Source: Oscillospiraceae bacterium
Lineage (GTDB): Bacteria; Bacillota; Clostridia; Oscillospirales; Ruminococcaceae
Length of the DNA stretch: 64,000 nt
NCBI GenBank assembly: GCA_028692035.1
Contig: JAQUYD010000006.1
Coordinates: 1-64,000 of the forward strand
Direction of reading: 5' to 3'
Made by a program: the position numbers and the translations under genes. Shown here piece after piece: positions 33,126-41,600 of the stretch. The first letter of the stretch is position 1. Every line of letters starts with the position of its first letter. The notes under the pieces are model-generated. The model ran no database searches. It had not been told where the DNA came from and saw only the letters and a program-made list of their open reading frames with translations.

Positions 33126-33766
33126 AAAGAGACATCCGCGCGGAGAAAAACGCGCTGCGGCAGCAGATGAAAGATTTTCGCCGGGGAATGCCCTCGCTGG
33201 TCAAAGAGAAGAAAGACGCAGCGATCCGGCGGGGCGTACAGATGCTGCGCCAGTACCAGACCTGCGATACGTTACTGACCTTCGTGTCTTCTCCCATTGA
33301 GGTGGATACGAAAGCGTTAATTGAAGAAGCGCTGCAAAGCGGCAAAAAGGTGGCGGTGCCCTATTGCATCGACGGGACGCGGCGGATGGATTTTTATTAT
33401 ATCCGCTCGCTGGCGGACCTTGCGCCCCGCACGTTTGGTGTGCTGGAGCCGGTAGCCGAACGCTGCGAAAAGCTGACCGACGCGCAGAATAGTGTCTGTA
33501 TCGTGCCGGGGCTGGCCTTTGACCGGCATGGCTTTCGGCTGGGCTATGGAAAAGGCTATTATGACCGCTTTTTATCTGGCTATACCGGTTTTAAGATCGG
33601 CATTGTGTACGAGGGGTGCCTGCGTCAGCGGCTTCCCCACGGCTACTATGATGTGCCGGTCGATCTGTTGGTCACTGAAAAGCGCCGGAAAAAACCGTTG
33701 CTGTTACCGGCGAAACGCAAAAAGCGCAATGAAGCGGATTCAGCCGCCTCCAAAACGCGGCTTTGA
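33119..33766 (+). CDS. 5-formyltetrahydrofolate cyclo-ligase
   Basis: MTHFS converts 5-formyl-THF to methenyl-THF with ATP. The family hallmarks are the N-terminal RAEKNALRQQMKDFRR, FVSSPIEVDTKALI, and near residue 140 the phosphate loop FRLGYGKGYYDRFLSGY. A basic tail follows (KRRKKPLLLPAKRKKR) that is longer than usual. It shares a transcript with the DJ-1 gene through a 7-bp overlap. It supports the folate pool used by thyX. Confidence 0.9.
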   Translation: MLKRDIRAEKNALRQQMKDFRRGMPSLVKEKKDAAIRRGVQMLRQYQTCDTLLTFVSSPIEVDTKALIEEALQSGKKVAVPYCIDGTRRMDFYYIRSLADLAPRTFGVLEPVAERCEKLTDAQNSVCIVPGLAFDRHGFRLGYGKGYYDRFLSGYTGFKIGIVYEGCLRQRLPHGYYDVPVDLLVTEKRRKKPLLLPAKRKKRNEADSAASKTRL

Positions 33767-33826
33767 AATTGATTTGAACCCGGCCGGAACGCACATTTTA
33801 TGTGGAACGGCCAAAGGGAGGGCCAA

Positions 33827-35455
33827 ATGAGCGAAAAAAACGAGCAGGATATTTTTAAAAATTTGATCGACGGCATCCAGATTGAAGAGGAGCCCGAACC
33901 CGCGGGAGAAAAGCCGGCTCCAGGTCAGGCTACCGGCGTGCCGAAGAAGGAAGAGGTGGAAATCCCGCCTCAGGATCCGCAGGTGGTGCCGGTGCGCAGG
34001 AGCGACGAGGATGAGGAGCTTCCCCGCTGGCTGACCGAGAAGAAAAGTCCGGCGGTGCCGGGGAGCGCCTCTGCGCTAAGTCCGAAAAGCGGGCAGTCCC
34101 GTTTGGCCGGGCAGGATGGGCGGGCAAACGCCGCTGTTTCGGCAGAACGGGTGCGCCCGGCAGCCAAAGGCGCAGCCCAACCAACGGCTGGCACCCCAAA
34201 AGGGCCGGAAGCGAAAAAGGAGTTCCAGGTAGATATTGCCTCTCAGGAGGAGGATCGCCTGCCCCCTCTCCAGGAGGGAAAGGACGGACAGCCTCCGGCT
34301 GTTAAGCCGGCGATTTCCACCAGCGAAAAGGGGCCTAAAAAGAAAAAGAAGGTCAAAAAGCAGTACCGCGTTGGCCGCGCATTGTTATTGACGCTGTTGT
34401 TTTTGGGCTTGAGCGTCTATTTGGCTTTTTTTGCCATCCATGCTTTTGAAGATCTTACGGCAGTGAACCTGTTTGGCGGTGATCGCACGAGCGTGGAGCA
34501 AATGACGGTAGAAATTCCGGAAGGGGCTTCCGTTGGCCAGATTGCTAGGATTTTAAAGGAAAGCGGTACGATTACCGAACCGTTGGCATTTCGCCTTTAT
34601 GTGATGCTCAAGCAAGAGGATGGTTTCCAAAGCGGCGAATATATCCTGACCGACCAAATGGACTATGATTCGATCATCTATGCGCTGCAGGCGGGGACGG
34701 AGCGCACGGACGTGGTGGAAATCATGTTCCCAGAGGGCTCAACTTCGACGGATATCGCCCAGAAGCTGGAAGAAAACGGCGTTTGTTCGGCCAGCGATTT
34801 TTTGACGGCGCTCAACGGCAGCGCTTACAACTATACATTTGTAGAGAATATCCCCCAAAATGCGCTGCGCTTTTACAAACTGGAGGGGTATCTGTTCCCC
34901 AATACCCACCAATTCTTTGTGGGAGAAAGCGCGAATTCGGTGGTCAATCGTTTCTTAAAGGATTTTAATTCCCAGATTACCGACGCGATGCGCACCCGGA
35001 TGAACGAGCTGAATCTTACGCTGGACCAGACGCTGGCGCTGGCGTCGATCATTCAAAAAGAGGCCAGCGATCCGGACGAGATGAAAAACGTGTCCGAAGT
35101 ATACCATAACCGTCTGAACAATTCAGACGCATACCCCAATCTACAGTCTGATCCAACGATCTACTATGTGGAAAGGGTCATCAAAAAGAAGATCGGGATC
35201 GCCAATCAACAGATGTACGACGCATACAACACCTATGTGTGTGCCGGGTTGCCGGTAGGGCCCATCTGTAATCCGGGGCTAGACGCGATCGAAGCAGCTT
35301 TGTATCCGGCGCAGCACGAACAAACCTACTACTATTTTGTCACCGATGACGCGGGCACTTACTATTATGCGCAGACTTTGAGCGAGCATGAAGCAAACAT
35401 TGCCCAAGCGGACAAGGTTAACAAAGAAGTTGCGGCCAGTTCAGCCGCCAGTTAA
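33827..35455 (+). CDS. mltG: Endolytic transglycosylase MltG (YceG-like)
   Basis: Cleaves nascent glycan strands in the wall, thought to terminate their growth. The first 170 residues are a long, charged, Pro/Ala-rich cytoplasmic tail. A membrane helix follows (ALLLTLLFLGLSVYLAFFAI, near 190), then a LysM-like domain (VEIPEGASVGQIARILKESG) and the YceG domain with the catalytic Glu in LALASIIQKEASDPDEM and LQSDPTIYYV. The start ATG 33827 follows GGGAGGG; the track start at 33800 lacks support. The tail is longer than in E. coli MltG. Confidence 0.92.
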   Translation: MSEKNEQDIFKNLIDGIQIEEEPEPAGEKPAPGQATGVPKKEEVEIPPQDPQVVPVRRSDEDEELPRWLTEKKSPAVPGSASALSPKSGQSRLAGQDGRANAAVSAERVRPAAKGAAQPTAGTPKGPEAKKEFQVDIASQEEDRLPPLQEGKDGQPPAVKPAISTSEKGPKKKKKVKKQYRVGRALLLTLLFLGLSVYLAFFAIHAFEDLTAVNLFGGDRTSVEQMTVEIPEGASVGQIARILKESGTITEPLAFRLYVMLKQEDGFQSGEYILTDQMDYDSIIYALQAGTERTDVVEIMFPEGSTSTDIAQKLEENGVCSASDFLTALNGSAYNYTFVENIPQNALRFYKLEGYLFPNTHQFFVGESANSVVNRFLKDFNSQITDAMRTRMNELNLTLDQTLALASIIQKEASDPDEMKNVSEVYHNRLNNSDAYPNLQSDPTIYYVERVIKKKIGIANQQMYDAYNTYVCAGLPVGPICNPGLDAIEAALYPAQHEQTYYYFVTDDAGTYYYAQTLSEHEANIAQADKVNKEVAASSAAS

Positions 35456-35469
35456 ACAGGAGAGAACAA

Positions 35470-35497
35470 ACAGTCACCGGCTTGCCGGTGGCTGTTT
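35470..35497 (+). terminator. Terminator after mltG
   Basis: A 12-bp stem ACAGTCACCGGC / GCCGGTGGCTGT with a tiny loop and a weak T stretch. Confidence 0.55.
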
Positions 35498-35533
35498 GTA
35501 TGCAGGAACCATTTGAAAAAGGGGGCGGCTTTT

Positions 35534-36826
35534 ATGGCGGGGCGAAAGCGGGTGGAGGTTCTGGCGCCGGCCGGCGATTTTGAACGGCTGGAAGCGGCGG
35601 TACAGTATGGCGCGGACGCGGTCTATTTAGGCGGCAAAGAGTTTGGAATGCGCGCGTCACCACTAAATTTCACTGAGGAAGAGCTACTGCGTGCAGTGGA
35701 TTACTGCCACCAGCGAGGTGTGAGAGTCTATGTTACCTGCAATATTCTGCCGCGGGAAGAGGATCTTGCCCACCTGCCCGCCTACCTGCATTTTTTACAG
35801 GATGCGGGGGTAGACGCCCTGATCGTGGCGGATATCGGCGTTATGATGCTCTGCCGCAGAGAAATCCCCCAAATGGAGCTGCATATGTCCACCCAGACCG
35901 GCGTGGTCAACCATCTGGCGGCGGCGGAGCTGTATCACCTTGGGGTCAAACGGGTGGTGCTGGCCCGGGAGCTGGGGTTGGAGGAGATTCGGCGGATCCG
36001 GAAAAATACCCCGCCGGAGCTGGAACTGGAGGCGTTTGTCCACGGCGCCATGTGTATGTCGTTTTCCGGTCGCTGTGTGCTGTCCAATTACCTGGCCGGG
36101 CGGGATGCCAACCGCGGCGAATGTGCCCAGCCCTGCCGCTGGAATTATCATCTGGTGGAAGAAAAGCGGCCCGGGTCGTTTTTTCCGATTTTTGAGGATG
36201 AGGACGGGACCTATATCCTCAACGCCAAAGATTTGTGCATGATTGAGCATCTGGACCAGTTGGCGGCGGCGGGCGTCAGCAGCTTTAAAATCGAAGGACG
36301 GGCCAAATCTTTTTATTATGTGGCTACGGTGACCAACGCCTACCGTTGTGCGGCGGACCTGTTGGAACAGGATCCGGCCCATTACCATCCGCCCGGTTGG
36401 TTGGTGGAAGAGACCCGTAAAGTCAGCCACCGGCAGTATTGTACCGGATTTTATTTCGGCCGCCCGGAAGACGGGCAATATTATGAGAGCGGCTATATCC
36501 GTAATTACGATGTGGCCGCGGTGGTGGAAGCGTATGAGGATGGGATGCTTTTTTGCACCCAGCGAAACCGCTTTTTCCCTGGAGAAACATTGGAAATTCT
36601 CTCGCCTGGTCAGCCGCCTCGGCCCTTGGAAGTCTCTGCCATTTTCGATGCGGATGGGCAGCCGCTGGATGCGGCCCGCCATCCGATGCAGCCGCTGCGA
36701 ATCCCTTGCGAGGTGCCACTTGAGCCGGGAACGATTCTGCGCCGCAGGCAAAATGAAACCTTTTGCAGCGGAAATTCTTCGCCTCAAAACGGATTTTCCA
36801 CAGAAATAATGGACTTGCGCCGTTGA
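35534..36826 (+). CDS. U32 peptidase-like protein (TrhP/RlhA-type)
   Basis: A 430-residue U32-family protein. The N-terminal TIM-barrel motif VLAPAGDFERLEAAVQYGAD is followed by the family signature EAFVHGAMCMSFSGRCVLSN with the first cysteines, then RGECAQPCRW. Many U32 members insert hydroxyl groups in tRNA or rRNA rather than cleave peptides; TrhP-like function is plausible here. The start is ATG 35534 (MAGRKRVEV); the track adds seven residues that lie over the ribosome site GGGGG. It stands between mltG and ptsH. Confidence 0.88.
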   Translation: MAGRKRVEVLAPAGDFERLEAAVQYGADAVYLGGKEFGMRASPLNFTEEELLRAVDYCHQRGVRVYVTCNILPREEDLAHLPAYLHFLQDAGVDALIVADIGVMMLCRREIPQMELHMSTQTGVVNHLAAAELYHLGVKRVVLARELGLEEIRRIRKNTPPELELEAFVHGAMCMSFSGRCVLSNYLAGRDANRGECAQPCRWNYHLVEEKRPGSFFPIFEDEDGTYILNAKDLCMIEHLDQLAAAGVSSFKIEGRAKSFYYVATVTNAYRCAADLLEQDPAHYHPPGWLVEETRKVSHRQYCTGFYFGRPEDGQYYESGYIRNYDVAAVVEAYEDGMLFCTQRNRFFPGETLEILSPGQPPRPLEVSAIFDADGQPLDAARHPMQPLRIPCEVPLEPGTILRRRQNETFCSGNSSPQNGFSTEIMDLRR

Positions 36827-36949
36827 ATTCACAAAAACGGGGGAAAATATTTTGTCTAATCCGCACAAATAAAATGCTTTTGGTTTCACCTATGTTTATC
36901 CAACAAGCAGAAATTTGCAGAAAAACCTGCAAACAGCCGCCGGGATGCG

Positions 36950-36977
36950 TTGACGAACCGCATTGCTGTGTTATAAT
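36950..36977 (+). promoter_or_regulatory. Promoter of ptsH
   Basis: TTGACG (36950-36955), 16-bp spacer, TATAAT (36972-36977), about 80 bases upstream of the start codon. Confidence 0.65.
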
Positions 36978-37060
36978 AATAAACAGTTTGGCTGTTGTAT
37001 AGGAAAACAATCGTAGAAGAAGCACAACACAATTTAAGATGAAGAAGCAGGAGAGTAGTA

Positions 37061-37324
37061 ATGTTTGTAAAAGATGTTCAGGTTCAGAACCAGGTAGGTC
37101 TGCACGCGCGCCCCGCGACTTTCTTTATCCAAAAAGCAAATGAGTACAAATCCTCCATCTGGGTGGAAAAAGACGAGCGCCGCGTAAACGCGAAGAGCTT
37201 GCTTGGCGTCCTCTCTCTTGGAATTGTTGGCGGCACCTGTATCCGCATCATTGCCGATGGCGCTGATGAGGAGCAGGCGGTCGGCGGCTTGGTAAAATTG
37301 GTTGAATCTGGTTTTGCCGAGTAA
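37061..37324 (+). CDS. ptsH: Phosphocarrier protein HPr
   Basis: Central phosphate carrier of the PTS (87 aa). The active-site histidine is present in VGLHARPATFF near residue 16, and the regulatory serine in NAKSLLGVLSLG near 46, the site used by HPr kinase in Firmicutes. It is therefore HPr rather than Crh, which lacks the histidine. GCAGGAGAG precedes the ATG. No ptsI follows; the gene is monocistronic with its own promoter and terminator. Confidence 0.95.
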   Translation: MFVKDVQVQNQVGLHARPATFFIQKANEYKSSIWVEKDERRVNAKSLLGVLSLGIVGGTCIRIIADGADEEQAVGGLVKLVESGFAE

Positions 37325-37339
37325 TCAAAGAGCACGATG

Positions 37340-37376
37340 AAAAGCCTCCCGGGCATTCGCACGGTGGGGCTTTTTT
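37340..37376 (+). terminator. Terminator after ptsH
   Basis: Imperfect stem AAAGCC-T-CCCG / CGG-T-GGGGCTTT with a T6 run. Confidence 0.7.
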
Positions 37377-37404
37377 CCTATCTTTTTCGGAAAGAGGGCG
37401 GAAC

Positions 37405-39240
37405 ATGGACAACCCAAGATTGGATTACCTGCGGGAAAAGGTGCGTCAGCTTCCCAAAGAGCCGGGCGTGTACATCATGCGGGATAAAACGGGTAAAATT
37501 ATCTATATTGGCAAAGCGAAGGCACTGCGCAACCGCGTGTCTAGCTATTTCCGCAGCGTGGAAAAACACCTGGAAAAGGTCTACAAGATGGTGGAGAATG
37601 TCTATGATTTTGAGACCATCGTGACCGATAGCGAGTTCGAGGCGTTGGTACTGGAATGCAGCCTGATTAAGCAATACACGCCCAAATATAACATTCTGCT
37701 CAAAGACGATAAAGGCTATTCTTATATCCGGGTAACGCCTCCGCCCTTCAGCCGCATCCAGGCGGTACTGCAAAAACAGGAGGACGATGGATGCACCTAT
37801 CTTGGGCCGTATATGTCCTCCTATGTGGTCAAACAGACGGTGGACGAGGCCAACCGGGTGTTCATGCTGCCCACCTGTAACCGAAAATTTCCGCAGGAAT
37901 TCCGCAAAGGGCGCCCTTGCTTGAACTTCCACATCAAACAATGCATCGGCCTTTGCCGGGGCCGGATTGGCGAAAAGGAGTACGCCGCCCGGATGGAAGA
38001 AGCGCTGGATTTTATCCGGGGCGGTTCCGCTCAGGCGTTGGAGCGGCTAGAAAAACAGATGCTGCGCGCCAGCGGGAATTTGGAATTTGAAAAGGCGGCC
38101 CAGTACCGGGATCGGATCCAGGCGATCAAACGGATCACCGATCGGCAAAAGGTGGTCAGTTCCAAGGCGGCGGATGCGGATATCGTGGCCTTTACCCAAA
38201 GCGATTCGGCTACTGCCGCCGCGGTTTTGCTGTTTCGAAACCACCGGTTGGTGGACAAAAAAGACTTTGTGTTTTACGAAAGCGGCGACCTTCCCGCCTT
38301 TCGCCGTGAGTTCCTGCTTAGCTACTATCGGGAGGATATCCCACGAATCATCGAAGTGGATGGGGATTTTGAGGATCGGGAATTGACTGAAACGTATTTT
38401 TCGCAGAAAATGGGACACAAAATTACCATTGTGGTTCCTCAGCGGGGGGAACAGGCTAAGCTGGTGGAAATGGCGCACAACAACGCCTCTCAACGGCTTT
38501 CCCACGAGGTGTCCCGCACCGGGCGGGAGCTATCTGCTTTGGACGAGCTGGCCCGGCTGCTGGGGCTTCCGGCCCCGCCGGCTTATCTCGAAGCGTACGA
38601 TATTTCCAATATCGGCGCCGATACCATCGTTGGCGGTATGGTGGTGTTTGAGGGAGGACGGCCCCAGAAAAAATATTACCGCAAATTCAAGATGAAAACC
38701 CAGTTGACCCCCGACGACTACGCCAGTATGCGGGAGATGCTCGCCCGCCGGTTTACCCGGTACAAGGAGGAAAAGGGTTCAGAAGGCTTTGGCCGCCTGC
38801 CGGATCTGATTTTACTGGACGGCGGCAAAGGCCATGTGGCGGCCATCCAGCCGCTGCTAGAAGAAATGGGCATTGAGGTCCCGGTGTTCGGCATGGTCAA
38901 GGATGACCGGCACCGGACCCGCGCCATTGCAAAAGACGGCGGAGAAATCGCCATTAGCGCCAACAAAAACGCTTTTTCGCTGGTCACCCGCATCCAGGAC
39001 GAGGTGCACCGCTACACCATTGAATTTTCCCGCAAGAGCCACAGGAAAAGCGGGATAGAATTGGCCATGACCTCGGTAGAGGGGATCGGCCCAGCCCGGG
39101 CCAAGGCGCTTTTTGCGGCTTTCAAGACCCAAAAGGCCATGCGCCAGGCAACGGTGGAAGAGCTGGCGGCAGTCAAGGGAATGACTGAACCGTGTGCCAG
39201 GCGGCTGTACGATTGGCTGCACGCTGATGACATGGAATAA
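37405..39240 (+). CDS. uvrC: Excinuclease ABC subunit C
   Basis: Dual-incision nuclease of nucleotide excision repair (611 aa). The N-terminal GIY-YIG domain shows GVYIMRDKTGKIIYIGKAK near 18-36. The UVR motif is near 205 (NLEFEKAAQYRDRIQ). The RNase H-like C-terminal nuclease domain has EAYDISNIGADTIVGGMVVF near 394. Tandem helix-hairpin-helix motifs end the protein (SVEGIGPARAKALF). Length and order are normal. It is the only gene between the ptsH terminator and the rsmD promoter. Confidence 0.96.
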   Translation: MDNPRLDYLREKVRQLPKEPGVYIMRDKTGKIIYIGKAKALRNRVSSYFRSVEKHLEKVYKMVENVYDFETIVTDSEFEALVLECSLIKQYTPKYNILLKDDKGYSYIRVTPPPFSRIQAVLQKQEDDGCTYLGPYMSSYVVKQTVDEANRVFMLPTCNRKFPQEFRKGRPCLNFHIKQCIGLCRGRIGEKEYAARMEEALDFIRGGSAQALERLEKQMLRASGNLEFEKAAQYRDRIQAIKRITDRQKVVSSKAADADIVAFTQSDSATAAAVLLFRNHRLVDKKDFVFYESGDLPAFRREFLLSYYREDIPRIIEVDGDFEDRELTETYFSQKMGHKITIVVPQRGEQAKLVEMAHNNASQRLSHEVSRTGRELSALDELARLLGLPAPPAYLEAYDISNIGADTIVGGMVVFEGGRPQKKYYRKFKMKTQLTPDDYASMREMLARRFTRYKEEKGSEGFGRLPDLILLDGGKGHVAAIQPLLEEMGIEVPVFGMVKDDRHRTRAIAKDGGEIAISANKNAFSLVTRIQDEVHRYTIEFSRKSHRKSGIELAMTSVEGIGPARAKALFAAFKTQKAMRQATVEELAAVKGMTEPCARRLYDWLHADDME

Positions 39241-39251
39241 CTGCCAGGATA

Positions 39252-39280
39252 TTGACATCCGGCGGATTTTGCCCCATAAT
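39252..39280 (+). promoter_or_regulatory. Promoter of rsmD-coaD
   Basis: TTGACA (39252-39257), 17-bp spacer, CATAAT (39275-39280), about 60 bases upstream of rsmD. Confidence 0.65.
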
Positions 39281-39342
39281 AACCGTATATCAAGACGAAA
39301 AAAAGTGTTTTTTGTCGAAATAGCAGGCAAACGGAGGAAACG

Positions 39343-39888
39343 ATGAGAATTATTACCGGCTTGGCCAGAGGGCGGAAACTGGTATCGCCCGATGGCATGG
39401 ACGTCCGCCCAACGGCGGAGGTGACGAAAGAAGCGGTATTTTCGGCTATCCATTTTGAGGTGGAGGGTGCGCGGATGCTGGATCTGTTCGCCGGCACCGG
39501 CCAGATGGGGCTGGAGGCGATCAGCCGCGGGGCAAAGTCGGCGACCTTTGTGGAGAGCGGCCGCCCCTCGCTGGAGGCGCTGCGGGCCAATATCGCCGCT
39601 TGTGGATTTGAAGAGCAGTGCAAAGTGATCGCGATGGACGCCCTAGGATTTTTAAAGATCGGTGGCGGGGAATACGACGTCGCTTTTATCGATCCCCCCT
39701 ACGGCCAGGGGTTGGCACAGGCGGCACTCCCGCTGGTGGCGCAGCAAATGGCGCCTGGCGGGGTGATTTTGTGCGAAACCGACCGGCACGAGGAAATGCC
39801 GGAAACAGCGGGCAGCTTTCGGCTGATAAAAACCCGCCGGTATGGAAAAGCAACGATCCATACCTACCGGGCCCAGGAAGAGGAGTAG
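39343..39888 (+). CDS. rsmD: 16S rRNA (guanine-966-N2)-methyltransferase
   Basis: Methylates G966 of 16S rRNA. SAM motif I DLFAGTGQMGLEAISRGA is near residue 48, and the catalytic FIDPPYGQG near 113. The N-terminal RIITGLARGRKL is typical. At 181 aa the length is normal. It sits 3 bp before coaD, a pairing conserved across many bacteria. A GGAGG lies just upstream of the ATG. Confidence 0.93.
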   Translation: MRIITGLARGRKLVSPDGMDVRPTAEVTKEAVFSAIHFEVEGARMLDLFAGTGQMGLEAISRGAKSATFVESGRPSLEALRANIAACGFEEQCKVIAMDALGFLKIGGGEYDVAFIDPPYGQGLAQAALPLVAQQMAPGGVILCETDRHEEMPETAGSFRLIKTRRYGKATIHTYRAQEEE

Positions 39889-39891
39889 CAG

Positions 39892-40380
39892 ATGAGAATT
39901 GCGGTTTGTCCTGGCAGTTTCGACCCGGTGACCAAAGGCCATGTGGATATTGTGACCCGGGCTTCAAAATTGTTTGATAGGGTGATTGTCCTGGTGGTGA
40001 TCAACGCCGCCAAAACCCCAAGCTTTACGCCGGAGGAACGGGTGCAGATGATCCAGGAGGTCATTGGAGACAGCCTGCCCAATGTAGAGGTGGACACGTT
40101 TTCGGGCCTTTTGGCGGACTATGTCCGGGATGTGGGCGCGGTGGCGATTGTTAAGGGTTTGCGGGCGGTGTCGGACTTTGAATATGAATTTCAGATGGCG
40201 CTGGCCAATAAAAAACTGAATCCAAAAGCGGATACAGTTTTTTTGACCACAGCTGCCGAAAATATGTATTTAAGCTCCAGCCTTGTCAAACAGATCGCCC
40301 AGTTTGGGGGGCATATTTCGGACTTCTTACCGCCCCAGATCGTGGAGCGGGTGGCTGGGCGTTTGTGCAAAAAACCCTAA
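39892..40380 (+). CDS. coaD: Phosphopantetheine adenylyltransferase
   Basis: Fourth step of coenzyme A synthesis: phosphopantetheine plus ATP to dephospho-CoA. The nucleotidylyl-transferase motif CPGSFDPVTKGHVDI (with TxGH) is near residue 5, KGLRAVSDFEYEFQMALANK near 88, and YLSSSLVKQIAQFGG near 124. Length of 162 aa is normal. It is in an operon with rsmD. Confidence 0.95.
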   Translation: MRIAVCPGSFDPVTKGHVDIVTRASKLFDRVIVLVVINAAKTPSFTPEERVQMIQEVIGDSLPNVEVDTFSGLLADYVRDVGAVAIVKGLRAVSDFEYEFQMALANKKLNPKADTVFLTTAAENMYLSSSLVKQIAQFGGHISDFLPPQIVERVAGRLCKKP

Positions 40381-40445
40381 CAAAAGATACCTGGCCGGCA
40401 AAACCGGCTGAACCGTATTAGAAACCGCGATTTAAAGGAGGGCTT

Positions 40446-40913
40446 ATGATGAATATTGACGATATTTTAGATTCATTAGACGAATTGCTGGATCGGGCTT
40501 GGAATTTGCCGTTGACAGGGGGCCGATGCGTGGTGGACGCGGAAAAGGTCCGCGACTTAATCGACGATATCCGGCTCAATATGCCTGCGGAGATCAAACA
40601 GGCGAAACAGATCGTGGCGGATCGGGCGGATATCATCAGCGTGGCTAAGGCGGAGGCAGAGAGCATCGTCCGCAAGGCGGAGGATCACGCGAAGACGCTG
40701 GTGGAGCAGGAGGAAATCACAAGGCAGGCGCAGGCCCGGGCAACCGAAATCCTGACCCAGGCGCAGATGAAATCCCGCGAGATGCGCCAGGCATCTCAAG
40801 AATTTGCGGAGACGATGCTCAAAAGCACCGAGGAGACCTTGTCTAAAGCGCTAGGTGATGTAAAATCAACCCATCAGGCGCTCAAATCCTCCGGCAGAAA
40901 TTTGAAAAAATAA
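40446..40913 (+). CDS. Coiled-coil protein, conserved in Clostridia, unknown
   Basis: A 155-residue, mostly helical protein. The N-terminal segment (IDDILDSLDELLDRAWNLPL) precedes long Glu/Ala/Gln-rich coiled coil from about 55 to 140. Similar proteins near coaD in Clostridia are often labelled ATPase, but no Walker motif is seen here. Coiled coil of this kind suggests a scaffold or DivIVA-like role, which is speculative. Start is ATG 40446 or 40449 after AAAGGAGGG. Confidence 0.75.
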   Translation: MMNIDDILDSLDELLDRAWNLPLTGGRCVVDAEKVRDLIDDIRLNMPAEIKQAKQIVADRADIISVAKAEAESIVRKAEDHAKTLVEQEEITRQAQARATEILTQAQMKSREMRQASQEFAETMLKSTEETLSKALGDVKSTHQALKSSGRNLKK

Positions 40914-40927
40914 TCGTCAAATGGGCG

Positions 40928-40965
40928 AAAAAAGGATGGAATTTGATAAAATTCCATCCTTTTTT
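40928..40965 (+). terminator. Terminator after the coiled-coil gene
   Basis: About 17-bp stem AAAGGATGGAATTT / AAATTCCATCCTTT with a short loop and T run; A and T runs allow both directions. Confidence 0.8.
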
Positions 40966-41020
40966 ATTTGGATTTTATGGGTTTTTGAAGAGGTATTTTA
41001 GAAAATCATGTAAAAATTGC

Positions 41021-41078
41021 TTGACAATCATTCGGTACCGAAGTATTATAATGCTGAGCTATAAATTTAGGTACCGAA
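41021..41078 (+). promoter_or_regulatory. marR-ABC promoter with two palindromic operators
   Basis: TTGACA (41021-41026) with TATTAT/TATAAT at 41044-41052. The perfect palindrome TTCGGTACCGAA (41031-41042) lies between -35 and -10, and a near copy TTAGGTACCGAA (41067-41078) lies 36 bp on. These are likely MarR operators for autorepression. Confidence 0.75.
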
Positions 41079-41099
41079 TAACTTTAGGAGGCGTTTTCT

Positions 41100-41600
41100 A
41101 TGAATGAACAGGAACAACCATTGGAGTGCTTGTTCCGTTTGATGCGGGGCTTGCGGCGGGGACATTCCCATCACCATGGGCCGCACCATTCCCACGGATA
41201 TGGACGGCTTATGGACTCCATTGCCCAGCAGGAGGGCGCCAGCGCCCGGGAACTGACCGAGCTTTTGGACATCCGTCCGTCTTCCTTAAGCGAAATGCTG
41301 TCTAAGCTGGAATCTCAGGGAGACATCCGGCGGCAACGGGATGAAAAAGACGCCCGGATTTCCCGGGTGTGGCTGACCGAGCAGGGGCGCCAGCGGCTGC
41401 AACAGCACAGAAAAAGCCCTTTGCCTTACCAGAGTGCGCTTATGGACTGCCTGACTGCAGAAGAGATCCGGGAACTTAACCGCATCTGCCAGAAACTGAC
41501 CGACCGCCTGGCGGAAGAGCAGTCGAGAGAAAAACGAGAGGAGGGATCGCCATGCCGCCAGGAGGACCAGGAGGAATGCACGGACCAAACCGGTTTCTAA
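41100..41600 (+). CDS. MarR-family regulator with a His-rich N-terminus
   Basis: A 166-residue winged-helix regulator: GASARELTELLDIRPSSLSE (recognition helix) and QGDIRRQRDEKDARISRVWLTE (wing), near 45-100. The N-terminal stretch GHSHHHGPHHSHGYG is unusual and could bind metal. It overlaps the ABC exporter gene by 49 bp, so it probably controls that gene and itself through the two palindromes upstream. Inducer unknown. Confidence 0.88.
   Translation: MNEQEQPLECLFRLMRGLRRGHSHHHGPHHSHGYGRLMDSIAQQEGASARELTELLDIRPSSLSEMLSKLESQGDIRRQRDEKDARISRVWLTEQGRQRLQQHRKSPLPYQSALMDCLTAEEIRELNRICQKLTDRLAEEQSREKREEGSPCRQEDQEECTDQTGF

Noticed and set aside
35795-36889. 364-aa minus-strand ORF opposite the U32 gene
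   Set aside because: Shadow of a GC-rich real gene with complete family signature on the plus strand.
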